Assembly: GCA_014800525.1 (NCBI GenBank)
Contig: JAAVFV010000046.1
Location: forward strand, 1 to 59,720
Origin: Bacteroidales bacterium
Lineage (GTDB): Bacteria; Bacteroidota; Bacteroidia; Bacteroidales; Muribaculaceae
DNA: 59,720 bases
Direction: 5' to 3'
Position 1 is the first letter of the stretch, and every line of letters starts with the position of its first letter. The translations under genes were made by a program, and so were the position numbers. This document shows positions 53,184 to 59,720 of the stretch, piece by piece. The notes under the pieces are model-generated. The model saw only the letters and a program-made list of their open reading frames with translations. It ran no database searches and was not told the origin of the DNA.

Positions 53184-54470
53184 ATGGAATTATCGTTAGC
53201 AATCGTAATAGCTATAATAGCCGTAATCCTTTCCGGACTCTTCTCGGGTTCGGAAATTGCATTTGTACAATCGAGTAAGGTGCGGATGGAAATAGACGGT
53301 GCCCGAGGCGGAATGATCAATCGGATCATCCGCGGCTTCTCGCGCCATGAGGATATGTTTATCTCCACTCTTCTGGTAGGAAACAATGTCGTCCTTGTAA
53401 TCTACGGTATTGCTTTCTCTGCCATTGTCAACCCATGGCTCCAGACCGTGTTCGATAACGAGGCTCTCGTGCTGATCTCCAATACCCTGATATCGACTCT
53501 CATCATCCTCATATGTGGGGAATTTATGCCTAAAACCACATTCCGAATCAATCCGAACTTCATGATCCGGGTTGTGGCTTTGCCGTTGTATCTTGTATAT
53601 CTGCTGATTTATCCTATTTCATGGTTTGTGTCAGTGTTGTCCAATGGCCTCATGAGACTCTTCGGACTTGAATCGGCCAAATATTCCGGAGGACACCTCA
53701 CTATGGAGGAACTGGATGACTATCTGCAGCGGTCGATAGATGATGGGCCGAGTAATGAGGAGGTAGAGAATGAAGTTAAGATTTTCCGACGTGCCATAGA
53801 TTTTAAGGATACACCGATATCCAAGTGCATGACACCGCGTAATGAGATTACGGCCGTACCGATTGAGGGAACCACCCGCGAGAAACTTCTGAAGGTGTTT
53901 GTCGCCACCGGATTGTCCAAGATTGTGGTCTATCGGGAAGATATAGACGATATCGAAGGGTATATTCATGTTTCCGAGATGTTCACCACCACAGAGGGAG
54001 AATGGCAGAGCCGGATCAAGCCGGTACTATTCACACCGGAAACGATGCTGGCCAACAAGATGATGAGCCGTATGCTCAATGAGAAGAAGAGCCTGGTGAT
54101 AGTGGTGGATGAATTCGGAGGGACAGCCGGTCTGGTCACGCTTGAGGATCTTGTGGAGGAGATATTCGGAGAGATAGAAGATGAACACGACAAGAAGCGC
54201 GTGATAGGCCGCAAGCTTCCGGATGGAAGTTATGAATTTCCCGGTCGCATGGAGATATCGGCAATAGATGAAAACTTTGGATTGCATATAAAGGAATCCG
54301 AGGAATATCACACCCTTGCCGGATATCTTATAGAGAATCTTCAGGCTCTTCCCCGGCAGGGAGAGACGTTTGATATAGAAGGGTTGCGATTTACAATCCT
54401 AAGGATGTCGACCACCCGTATCGAGCTTGTGCGGGTGGAGAAGATTGAAGAAGGAGCCTTAAAGAAATGA
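53184..54470 (+). CDS. CNNM/CBS-domain membrane protein (hemolysin/CorC-like)
   Basis: 428 residues: a DUF21/CNNM membrane domain (about 1-190, three to four helices, opening AIVIAIIAVILSGLFSGSEI), two CBS domains (about 205-335, MTPRNEITAVPIEG and VVDEFGGTAGLVTLEDLVEE) and a CorC_HlyC transporter-associated domain (about 345-420). Members are Mg/Co efflux-type transporters; in gliding Bacteroidota a homologue is GldE. The precise substrate is unknown. Last gene of the coaX-to-lptC block. Confidence 0.88.
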   Translation: MELSLAIVIAIIAVILSGLFSGSEIAFVQSSKVRMEIDGARGGMINRIIRGFSRHEDMFISTLLVGNNVVLVIYGIAFSAIVNPWLQTVFDNEALVLISNTLISTLIILICGEFMPKTTFRINPNFMIRVVALPLYLVYLLIYPISWFVSVLSNGLMRLFGLESAKYSGGHLTMEELDDYLQRSIDDGPSNEEVENEVKIFRRAIDFKDTPISKCMTPRNEITAVPIEGTTREKLLKVFVATGLSKIVVYREDIDDIEGYIHVSEMFTTTEGEWQSRIKPVLFTPETMLANKMMSRMLNEKKSLVIVVDEFGGTAGLVTLEDLVEEIFGEIEDEHDKKRVIGRKLPDGSYEFPGRMEISAIDENFGLHIKESEEYHTLAGYLIENLQALPRQGETFDIEGLRFTILRMSTTRIELVRVEKIEEGALKK

Positions 54471-54537
54471 TTAAGGATTAGATAAGAAGGGGGGCTACTC
54501 AAAATTATTGTTAATTCGGAAATAAAATCAGGAAATA

Positions 54538-54569
54538 TTTGGAATTGGCTCGAAAATTATGTAACTTTA
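54538..54569 (+). promoter_or_regulatory. Promoter of the second ECF sigma gene
   Basis: TTTG (54538-54541), 20 nt, TAACTTTA (54562-54569). The leader to the ATG at 54709 is long, about 130 nt. Confidence 0.7.
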
Positions 54570-54708
54570 CAATGAAAATCTGATGGAGAGACGTTAGAGT
54601 CGCAAGATTAGTATGTCAGGAAGTCAGGTAATCATGTAGTGTTGGCCTAACGGCTTCCGCGAAATTGTGACCCATAATTAACAAAAATCACTCCTAACCA
54701 AAACTGCG

Positions 54709-55215
54709 ATGAGTCAGAAAAGCAATTTTGAGAGCTCTGTATTGGGAATGCAGAGCAATCTCCTTTCTTTCGCTCTTAAGTTGACGCAGAATAAGGATGA
54801 GGCTATGGATCTTGTGCAGGACACCACTCTTAAGGCCCTCAACAATGAGGACAAGTTTGTAGACAATACAAACTTTAAGGGATGGATGCTCACTATCATG
54901 CGCAATATTTTCATCAACAACTATCGCAAGACAGTTCGTGAAAATACTGTGGTTGATACAACAGAGAACCTCTACCACGTCAACTTATGTCAGGATTCGG
55001 GATTGGCAGCTCCTGATGGAGCGTATGCGGTGAGTGAAATTTCGCAGATCATAGCGGAGTTCCCCGCCGATTACCGTCAGCCCTTCTCTATGCACGTAGC
55101 TGGCTACAAGTACGAAGAGATTTCCCAGAAACTGGGAATGCCTCTCGGCACGGTTAAGAGCCGTATCTTCTTTACCCGTCAGAAGCTTCGTGAAATCCTG
55201 AAGGACTACCGTTGA
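54709..55215 (+). CDS. ECF-type RNA polymerase sigma factor (paralog 2)
   Basis: 168 residues, exactly the length of the sigma factor at 48747-49253 and collinear with it throughout: NLLSFALKLTQNKDEAMDLV, NFKGWMLTIMRNIFINNYRK, region 4 EEISQKLGMPLGTVKSRIFF and the ending ILKDYR. No anti-sigma gene is adjacent on either side. It is preceded by a long leader and followed by a strong terminator, so it is transcribed alone. The two genes are likely products of an old duplication 6 kb apart. Confidence 0.92.
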   Translation: MSQKSNFESSVLGMQSNLLSFALKLTQNKDEAMDLVQDTTLKALNNEDKFVDNTNFKGWMLTIMRNIFINNYRKTVRENTVVDTTENLYHVNLCQDSGLAAPDGAYAVSEISQIIAEFPADYRQPFSMHVAGYKYEEISQKLGMPLGTVKSRIFFTRQKLREILKDYR

Positions 55216-55235
55216 TCCCTTATGATTACACTATT

Positions 55236-55265
55236 AAGCCGACTCATTTCTGAGTCGGCTTTTTG
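55236..55265 (+). terminator. Terminator of the second ECF sigma gene
   Basis: Perfect 10-bp stem agccgactca / tgagtcggct, loop tttc, then a T run. Confidence 0.92.
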
Positions 55266-55292
55266 TGTTTTAGAGTGGAGGGTGTCACTGGC

Positions 55293-55733
55293 TCAATCTT
55301 CTACCCGTAAAAATTTCCCGGAGCGGTCGAAGCGTAGCTCAAGCCCGTTTTGTAATTCCACTTCATAGCTGCGCGAAGCCCGCTCGATCTGGATGATACG
55401 CTGTCCTTTATAATTTTTCGATACATAATCGCTGATCTCCGGAATTACAAAATATTTCGGCACTGCACGATGGCCGCAGTCGACTTCAATCCATTCTCCC
55501 TTCGACCCGAATTCAATCTCTGTACCATCTGAGAGAGTCACCTCATATTGATCTCCGCGCAAGGCATGAGAGTCAACTTTCACGCGGTTCACATCCTGCT
55601 TCGGAAATTGTTCCTTCAGAATTGTGCGGGCAGGTGCCGGAAGGGGATTTGCGTTGTGGTAGACGCGTGTGCGCGCTGCAACCGGAAGAATCGCCAGAAT
55701 GGTAAGCAGCAGAGTCGTTATTAATTTCTTCAT
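55293..55733 (-). CDS. PepSY-like domain periplasmic protein
   Basis: 146 residues from the ATG at 55733 (MKKLITTLLLTILAILPVAA, signal peptide); an upstream in-frame start is not preceded by homologous sequence. Two PepSY-like repeats, about 50-85 (VKVDSHALRGDQYEVTLSDG) and 110-146 (IQIERASRSYEVELQNG), each with the D-G-x-E/R-x-x-F core. Such small secreted proteins are common in Bacteroidota; the proposed role is modulating other secreted proteins, not shown here. Confidence 0.8.
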   Translation of the reverse strand: MKKLITTLLLTILAILPVAARTRVYHNANPLPAPARTILKEQFPKQDVNRVKVDSHALRGDQYEVTLSDGTEIEFGSKGEWIEVDCGHRAVPKYFVIPEISDYVSKNYKGQRIIQIERASRSYEVELQNGLELRFDRSGKFLRVED

Positions 55734-55867
55734 ATAAGTATTTAGTAATAAAGTTAGTATCAGAGTTAAGTTCCCATTTGAAATAACAAATCCATTGGAG
55801 GTTTGTTCCACATGTCTGGTGCCTATACTTCAGCCGGAATGCTGGACATTCCGTGTAAGGAGGAGGT

Positions 55868-56725
55868 TCATGAAGTTTTATTTGATGGATGGATTATCAC
55901 CATTGTCGCTCCGAATCCAAATCTTACGAAAGAAGCGTCCTGGAGTTCATAACCCCGAAACTCACGTCTCACCAGATCATGAAGCGCTTTACGTAACACT
56001 CCTTCTCCCTTGCCGTGGATAAATATAATCTTCTGGCCTGCTCGACGGCAATGTTCTTTAAGAGTTGTCCTCACGGTATCGAGCTGATGGAGAAGCATAT
56101 CTGTATTACTCATCCCGACGGTGGAATCAAGGAGAGCCCCGATATGGAGATCGATTTCTATCGGTGGAAGGAGTTTGGTGGGATTCACTGTAGAAGAAGG
56201 ATGGTTTTTCTTAAGTCTGCGGTCGGAAGAATATTTGGCGAGGAGTTCCTGCATGGCTGAATCGGGTGCCCCTCCCATCGCTAATTTAAGACGTCTCGGG
56301 TCAGGTCGGTCGGGTCGAATTCCTTCTCCATCCTTAGCCAACTCCACTTCCATGGCAGGTCTGTCCGAATAAAGAGGATGCTGATACTCCTGTTCTCGAC
56401 GCCAGAATCCCGTCCCTAAGTCCAGTATAGCCGTTACAGGGGGTAGGGGATCGGTAGATAAGTTTCCCTTAATGGAATGTATTCCGAAGAATACTATCTT
56501 TTGCCAGCGTACAAGATTCCGGGCCTTGACCACTTCAAGAGTAAGCGATGTTCCGGCCTCGACTTGACCCGTATGAAGGAGAGTCCCGCGGTTGTCTGCC
56601 CCCTCTTCTGCACTAATGAAAGAGAAGAGGAGATCCGAATCAGTATCATTAATGAGAGAAACGCTGAAATCGCCTGTTGAAAGACGGCGGGAATCATGCG
56701 GTTCGAAGCTCAATACAATATACAT
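55868..56725 (-). CDS. DUF2027-like protein with C-terminal Smr domain, apparently N-terminally short
   Basis: 285 residues from the ATG at 56725; a GTG at 56779 is the only upstream alternative. The C-terminal Smr domain (about 200-285) is clear: EIDLHIGALLDS and IFIHGKGEGVLRKAL, the DLH and HGxGxG motifs of MutS2-type nicking or RNA-cleaving domains. The N-terminal part (YIVLSFEPHDS, SVSLINDTDSDLLFSF) resembles the middle domain of DUF2027 proteins, but the N-terminal domain I expect in full-length members is missing. Upstream sequence shows no remnant. It could be a natural short variant. It is divergent from the subtilase gene. Confidence 0.65.
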   Translation of the reverse strand: MYIVLSFEPHDSRRLSTGDFSVSLINDTDSDLLFSFISAEEGADNRGTLLHTGQVEAGTSLTLEVVKARNLVRWQKIVFFGIHSIKGNLSTDPLPPVTAILDLGTGFWRREQEYQHPLYSDRPAMEVELAKDGEGIRPDRPDPRRLKLAMGGAPDSAMQELLAKYSSDRRLKKNHPSSTVNPTKLLPPIEIDLHIGALLDSTVGMSNTDMLLHQLDTVRTTLKEHCRRAGQKIIFIHGKGEGVLRKALHDLVRREFRGYELQDASFVRFGFGATMVIIHPSNKTS

Positions 56726-56867
56726 ACGAACATGATTTAGAATTCTATTCACCAGAACGTAAACTCCAAAGTGTGTCACGATTGAAGCCTCTGGATGTTT
56801 CAGAATACTAAGTTACAAAATTTTTAAGTCTTACTCGTCAGCTATATCGTGGAGGAAACAAAACTAT

Positions 56868-56898
56868 TTTGTGATTACCCGAAATATAATTATCTTTA
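56868..56898 (+). promoter_or_regulatory. Promoter of the subtilase gene
   Basis: TTTG (56868-56871), 19 nt, TATCTTTA (56891-56898). The leader is about 100 nt. Confidence 0.6.
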
Positions 56899-56948
56899 CA
56901 TATTAAATTTTGGAATATTATTTCGTAAATTCCGTTTATAATTTAGCT

Positions 56949-56967
56949 ACACATACTATGTATGTGT
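56949..56967. promoter_or_regulatory. Palindrome in the subtilase leader
   Basis: acacatac-tat-gtatgtgt, 8-bp perfect arms, about 50 nt downstream of the predicted start of transcription. Operator or mRNA hairpin candidate. Confidence 0.45.
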
Positions 56968-57005
56968 GAACTCGACATCTATACCACACGCATAACCATC
57001 ACGAA

Positions 57006-59207
57006 ATGAAATACAAATTATATACAGGACTCGCTTTTGGTGTCATAGCTTTAGGAGCATCGGCCCAATGCAAGCTTAATATTGGCGACCGTGTAATCCT
57101 CCGGGAGCTGATGGAATCCTCAGGTGCCGTTTCGACACGTGGGGCCGAAATGGCCGGATTGGAGGATGGTCGTGTTGACCTGATCTTACGCTATACCTCC
57201 GAGGAGGCTCTTTCGCAGATTGAAGCAGCCGGCGGAGAAGTAATTTCCCGAGTGGGCTATTCCGGGGCGATTGTACGCGTGGCTCCTGAAATGGCGGAAG
57301 CTATGGCAGCCACCCGTGGCATACTCACTGCCCGCCTTTCCGTGAAAGCCGCTACGAAAAATGATAAGGCACGCCCGATGAGCGGTGTGGAATCCGTTTG
57401 GAATGGCGAAAGTCTGCCAGCTTCATTCAGAGGTAAGGGAGTAATCGCCGGTATCTATGATGTGGGGATGGACCCCAATCATATCACATTCCGTAATCCT
57501 GACAATAGTCTACGTTCGGAAGTGGTCTGGGGATATTCGGGTTCGTCAAGTAAGCCGACTGTGTATGATACCCCTGAGTTAATCAGTAAATTCACCACCG
57601 ACTCCCGGAGCGATTCCCACGGCACCCACGTGCTTGGAATTATGGCCGGATCCTTCCGTGATACAATTTCTTCCGGAGCGGCCGATTATAGGGGAGTGGC
57701 GCCGGATGCCCGTCTGGCAGTGGCCGGAGGGGCCGGATACCTGTCGCAGATTCTGGATGCAATGGAGAGAGTGGGACAATATGCAGAGCAACAGCAGGTT
57801 CCCTGTGTGGCAAATCTTTCATTTGGTGACAATGTCGGCCCCCATGATGGCAGCGACACATTCACTGCATTGCTCAATGAAATCGCCGACAAATATAACA
57901 TGGTGTTGTGTCTGGCGGCAGGCAACGAACGAGGGGATAACGTAGCTGTGGTTAAGACTTTAACCGAGGAGACACCTTCCTTCGCCACTGTCCTCAAGCG
58001 TGGCTACCGATCCACTAATTCCTCGCAGGCCAATGGCGAGCTGCAGGTATGGAGTTCCGATTCCCGGCCTCTCGATGTTACATTTGAACTGGTCAGCAGT
58101 GAGAATCCCGATTCAGTACTGGCTTCATATAAGGTGACCGACAAGGAACAATACCTTGTTACTTCCGATGCGACCCAAAGCCAGTTCACCGGAGCAACCC
58201 TTATTCGTGACACAGAAAATTTCTCCACTCATTATTCACGCAGTGGAGTAGGGGGAATAGGATATGTGGATAAGGCCAATGGAAGATACGTGGCTGATTG
58301 CAATGTCATCCTCTCCACCCGTAATTTCCTCAATGCCACTTCCTATTCCACTTATTTCCGTGTCGTGGTAAAAGGAGCTCCAGGTCAGAAAGCTTATGTC
58401 TACGTGGATGGTATATATATGACGGTCGGAGGCCACAATCAGGCTGTAGACCGGTATGAGGTTCCCGACGGATATGGTTCCAACAGTAATATGTCGGGCG
58501 GCAAGAACACATTGTGTGTAGGCAGTTATGTGTCGGCCAATCGTCCCGGATCCGGTTATCCTAACGGTATTGTAGGCGACCCCAGCTATTTCTCCTCCTA
58601 TGGAGAGGCAGGAGATGGCCGTGAGATGCCGGATGTCTGTGCTCCCGGACAGGTGATAATGAGTGCGCGGAACACCTACTGTTCTTCCAGCTCCTATCCT
58701 AAATCCTATTCATACCGTGATCCGGATTCGGCTACCACATATAGCTGGACCACAATGGCCGGAACCTCTCAGGCCTCACCACACGCAGCCGGAGTTGCAG
58801 CATTGATTAGATCGGTTAATCCGACGCTTGACTATAAGGAAGTGAAGGAGATCATGCGATCCACAGCCGTACTCCCCACCGAAGGTAAGGGCTGGGGCCG
58901 CGGAATGCTGGATGCATATGCAGCAGTAAAGAAAACCCTGACCACTACTTCGGTCTACGACCTGGTGGCTAATGGCACGGAAGGCACCATCATCCGTCCG
59001 GTCGGTATCAATAACTGGGAGATCAGCGTTCCTGCAGAAGATGGCTTCAAGATCAATGTGTATGGCATGGATGGATCCATGATGGTGGGCCATAGCGTAG
59101 AAGGTCCTGAATATACCCTTGAAGGGAATACTCTTCCGAAAGGCCTATATATTCTGACTGTGCAGACACGTCAAGGCGTGAAAAGCCAGAAAATCATGAT
59201 ACAGTAA
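57006..59207 (+). CDS. Secreted subtilisin-like (S8) serine peptidase with type IX-like sorting tail
   Basis: 733 residues with a signal peptide (MKYKLYTGLAFGVIALGASA). The inhibitor-like prodomain is at about 25-115 and the catalytic domain at about 140-640, with Asp152 (IYDVGMDPNH), His205 (DSHGTHVLGIMAG) and Ser588 (AGTSQASPHAAGVAAL). A large insert (about 340-520) separates His and Ser. The last 75 residues (ISVPAEDGFKINVYGMDGSM, LPKGLYILTVQTRQGVKSQK) match the type A sorting domain of the type IX secretion system. Expected to be exported and held on the surface. Monocistronic, ended by a long palindromic terminator. Confidence 0.92.
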   Translation: MKYKLYTGLAFGVIALGASAQCKLNIGDRVILRELMESSGAVSTRGAEMAGLEDGRVDLILRYTSEEALSQIEAAGGEVISRVGYSGAIVRVAPEMAEAMAATRGILTARLSVKAATKNDKARPMSGVESVWNGESLPASFRGKGVIAGIYDVGMDPNHITFRNPDNSLRSEVVWGYSGSSSKPTVYDTPELISKFTTDSRSDSHGTHVLGIMAGSFRDTISSGAADYRGVAPDARLAVAGGAGYLSQILDAMERVGQYAEQQQVPCVANLSFGDNVGPHDGSDTFTALLNEIADKYNMVLCLAAGNERGDNVAVVKTLTEETPSFATVLKRGYRSTNSSQANGELQVWSSDSRPLDVTFELVSSENPDSVLASYKVTDKEQYLVTSDATQSQFTGATLIRDTENFSTHYSRSGVGGIGYVDKANGRYVADCNVILSTRNFLNATSYSTYFRVVVKGAPGQKAYVYVDGIYMTVGGHNQAVDRYEVPDGYGSNSNMSGGKNTLCVGSYVSANRPGSGYPNGIVGDPSYFSSYGEAGDGREMPDVCAPGQVIMSARNTYCSSSSYPKSYSYRDPDSATTYSWTTMAGTSQASPHAAGVAALIRSVNPTLDYKEVKEIMRSTAVLPTEGKGWGRGMLDAYAAVKKTLTTTSVYDLVANGTEGTIIRPVGINNWEISVPAEDGFKINVYGMDGSMMVGHSVEGPEYTLEGNTLPKGLYILTVQTRQGVKSQKIMIQ

Positions 59208-59211
59208 ATTT

Positions 59212-59263
59212 AAATGGATAAGACCCCATTCCATCAATTGATGGAATGGGGTCTTATCCATTT
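59212..59263. terminator. 52-bp perfect palindrome downstream of the subtilase gene
   Basis: Two 26-bp arms, exact reverse complements with no spacer (left arm begins aaatggataagaccccattc). Flanking T/A runs inside the arms make it a terminator on both strands. Far longer than other terminators here. Confidence 0.85.
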
Positions 59264-59720
59264 GTACATAGTCTGTTTCTATTGTCCGGCTAATCTAATA
59301 ATTGACAATAGGGCCTTTGTAATATAAGAATTGGCTTGCAGACCGTATGATTGGAAGATTAAAGCATCGGCTATAGAGGGAATAAAAGAAGGAAGAGGAG
59401 ATTAATTGTATCCTTTGGTTATTTCATAAACCATCCTATAACATAAACAAATAAGAAACGAATTTGTAAATTAATATTTCGAAAGAGATTTTAACATTTG
59501 TTGATTTAGTTGAGAATCAGAATGTTGTGTTTTGAAAATATGTTTTTCAGCATCTTTTTCTCAAAAAGTCTTGACAAGGGGATTTGAAACATATAACTTT
59601 GCATCCGCAATCGGGAAACACCCCGGGGCCGCTGAAAAGCGGTCGGGAGGGCCCGGAAGCGCAAGAACAATGACATTTTGCCACAGGACAAGCAGCGGGC
59701 GTCGCTTCATAATAATGGAG
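59264..59720. other. Intergenic region and leader at the window end
   Basis: AT-rich sequence without genes until about 59570, then a strong promoter (59571-59601) and a GC-rich transcribed leader to the edge. An ATG at 59715-59717 near the edge could begin a gene, but only two codons are visible. Confidence 0.5.
59571..59601 (+). promoter_or_regulatory. Strong promoter at the window end
   Basis: TTGACA (59571-59576) and TAACTTTG (59594-59601), with 20 nt between TTG and the -7 box. The combination resembles strongly expressed Bacteroidota promoters such as those of translation genes. The leader contains a ccgct-gaaa-agcgg hairpin (59627-59640). Confidence 0.75.

Noticed and set aside
59622-59720. 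tmRNA or RNase P RNA start
   Set aside because: Begins ggggcc like some stable RNAs, but the diagnostic conserved segments are absent in the visible part.

Overview
The window is a Bacteroidales chromosome segment, most likely from a gut Muribaculaceae or a close relative. The evidence is Bacteroidota-type promoters (TTTG, about 20 nt, TAnnTTTG), a type V (Mfa/FimA-like) fimbrial operon, DUF5723, DUF3575, DUF3868 and DUF4924 family proteins, META lipoproteins, a C10 peptidase, and secreted proteins with C-terminal tails resembling type IX secretion signals. The family-level placement is an inference; no rRNA or tRNA gene is visible.

Layout. 1-401: 3' end of an Rpn-type PD-(D/E)XK transposase. 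495-3664 (minus): a large lipoprotein and a DUF5723 outer-membrane protein. 4111-16718 (plus): a seven-gene fimbrial operon: DUF3575, DUF3868/OmpA-like, Mfa1 major pilin, Mfa2 anchor, a minor subunit, and two very large lipoprotein adhesins of about 1,100 residues, closed by a strong terminator. 16871-19995 (minus): holB, a sugar nucleotidyltransferase and galE. 20159-25759 (plus): an AddB-like nuclease, rplY, pth and an S4-domain protein. 25839-28061 (minus): an NDH-2-like dehydrogenase and a META lipoprotein. 28390-34264 (plus): a TPR protein, then thrS-infC-rpmI-rplT.

34428-42991 (plus) is an accessory secretome stretch: a Crp/Fnr regulator, a C10 peptidase, a BspA-like LRR protein, a promoter- and terminator-bounded structured RNA candidate (about 40175-40415), a nitroreductase and an unidentified secreted protein. 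43218-49253 (minus): rfbD-prfC-PagL-like deacylase, DUF4924, an MBL-fold hydrolase and an ECF sigma factor. 49517-55215 (plus): divIC/ftsB-like, a membrane protein, coaX, an OM barrel, lptC, a CNNM/CBS transporter-like protein and a second, paralogous ECF sigma factor. 55293-56725 (minus): PepSY-like and Smr-domain proteins. 57006-59207 (plus): a secreted subtilase. The window ends in a strong promoter and a GC-rich leader for something beyond the edge.

Themes. Much of the window concerns the cell envelope: fimbriae with putative glycan-binding tips, LPS export (LptC) and a lipid A deacylase, sugar-nucleotide enzymes, and secreted proteases. These are interspersed with core translation genes. 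The most unusual signals are the structured RNA candidate at 40175-40415, a dispersed 28-bp intergenic repeat (five identical cores, three of them in a 105-bp tandem array), the architecture and conserved T-R-A processing motif of the fimbrial lipoproteins, and several long palindromes in intergenic regions.
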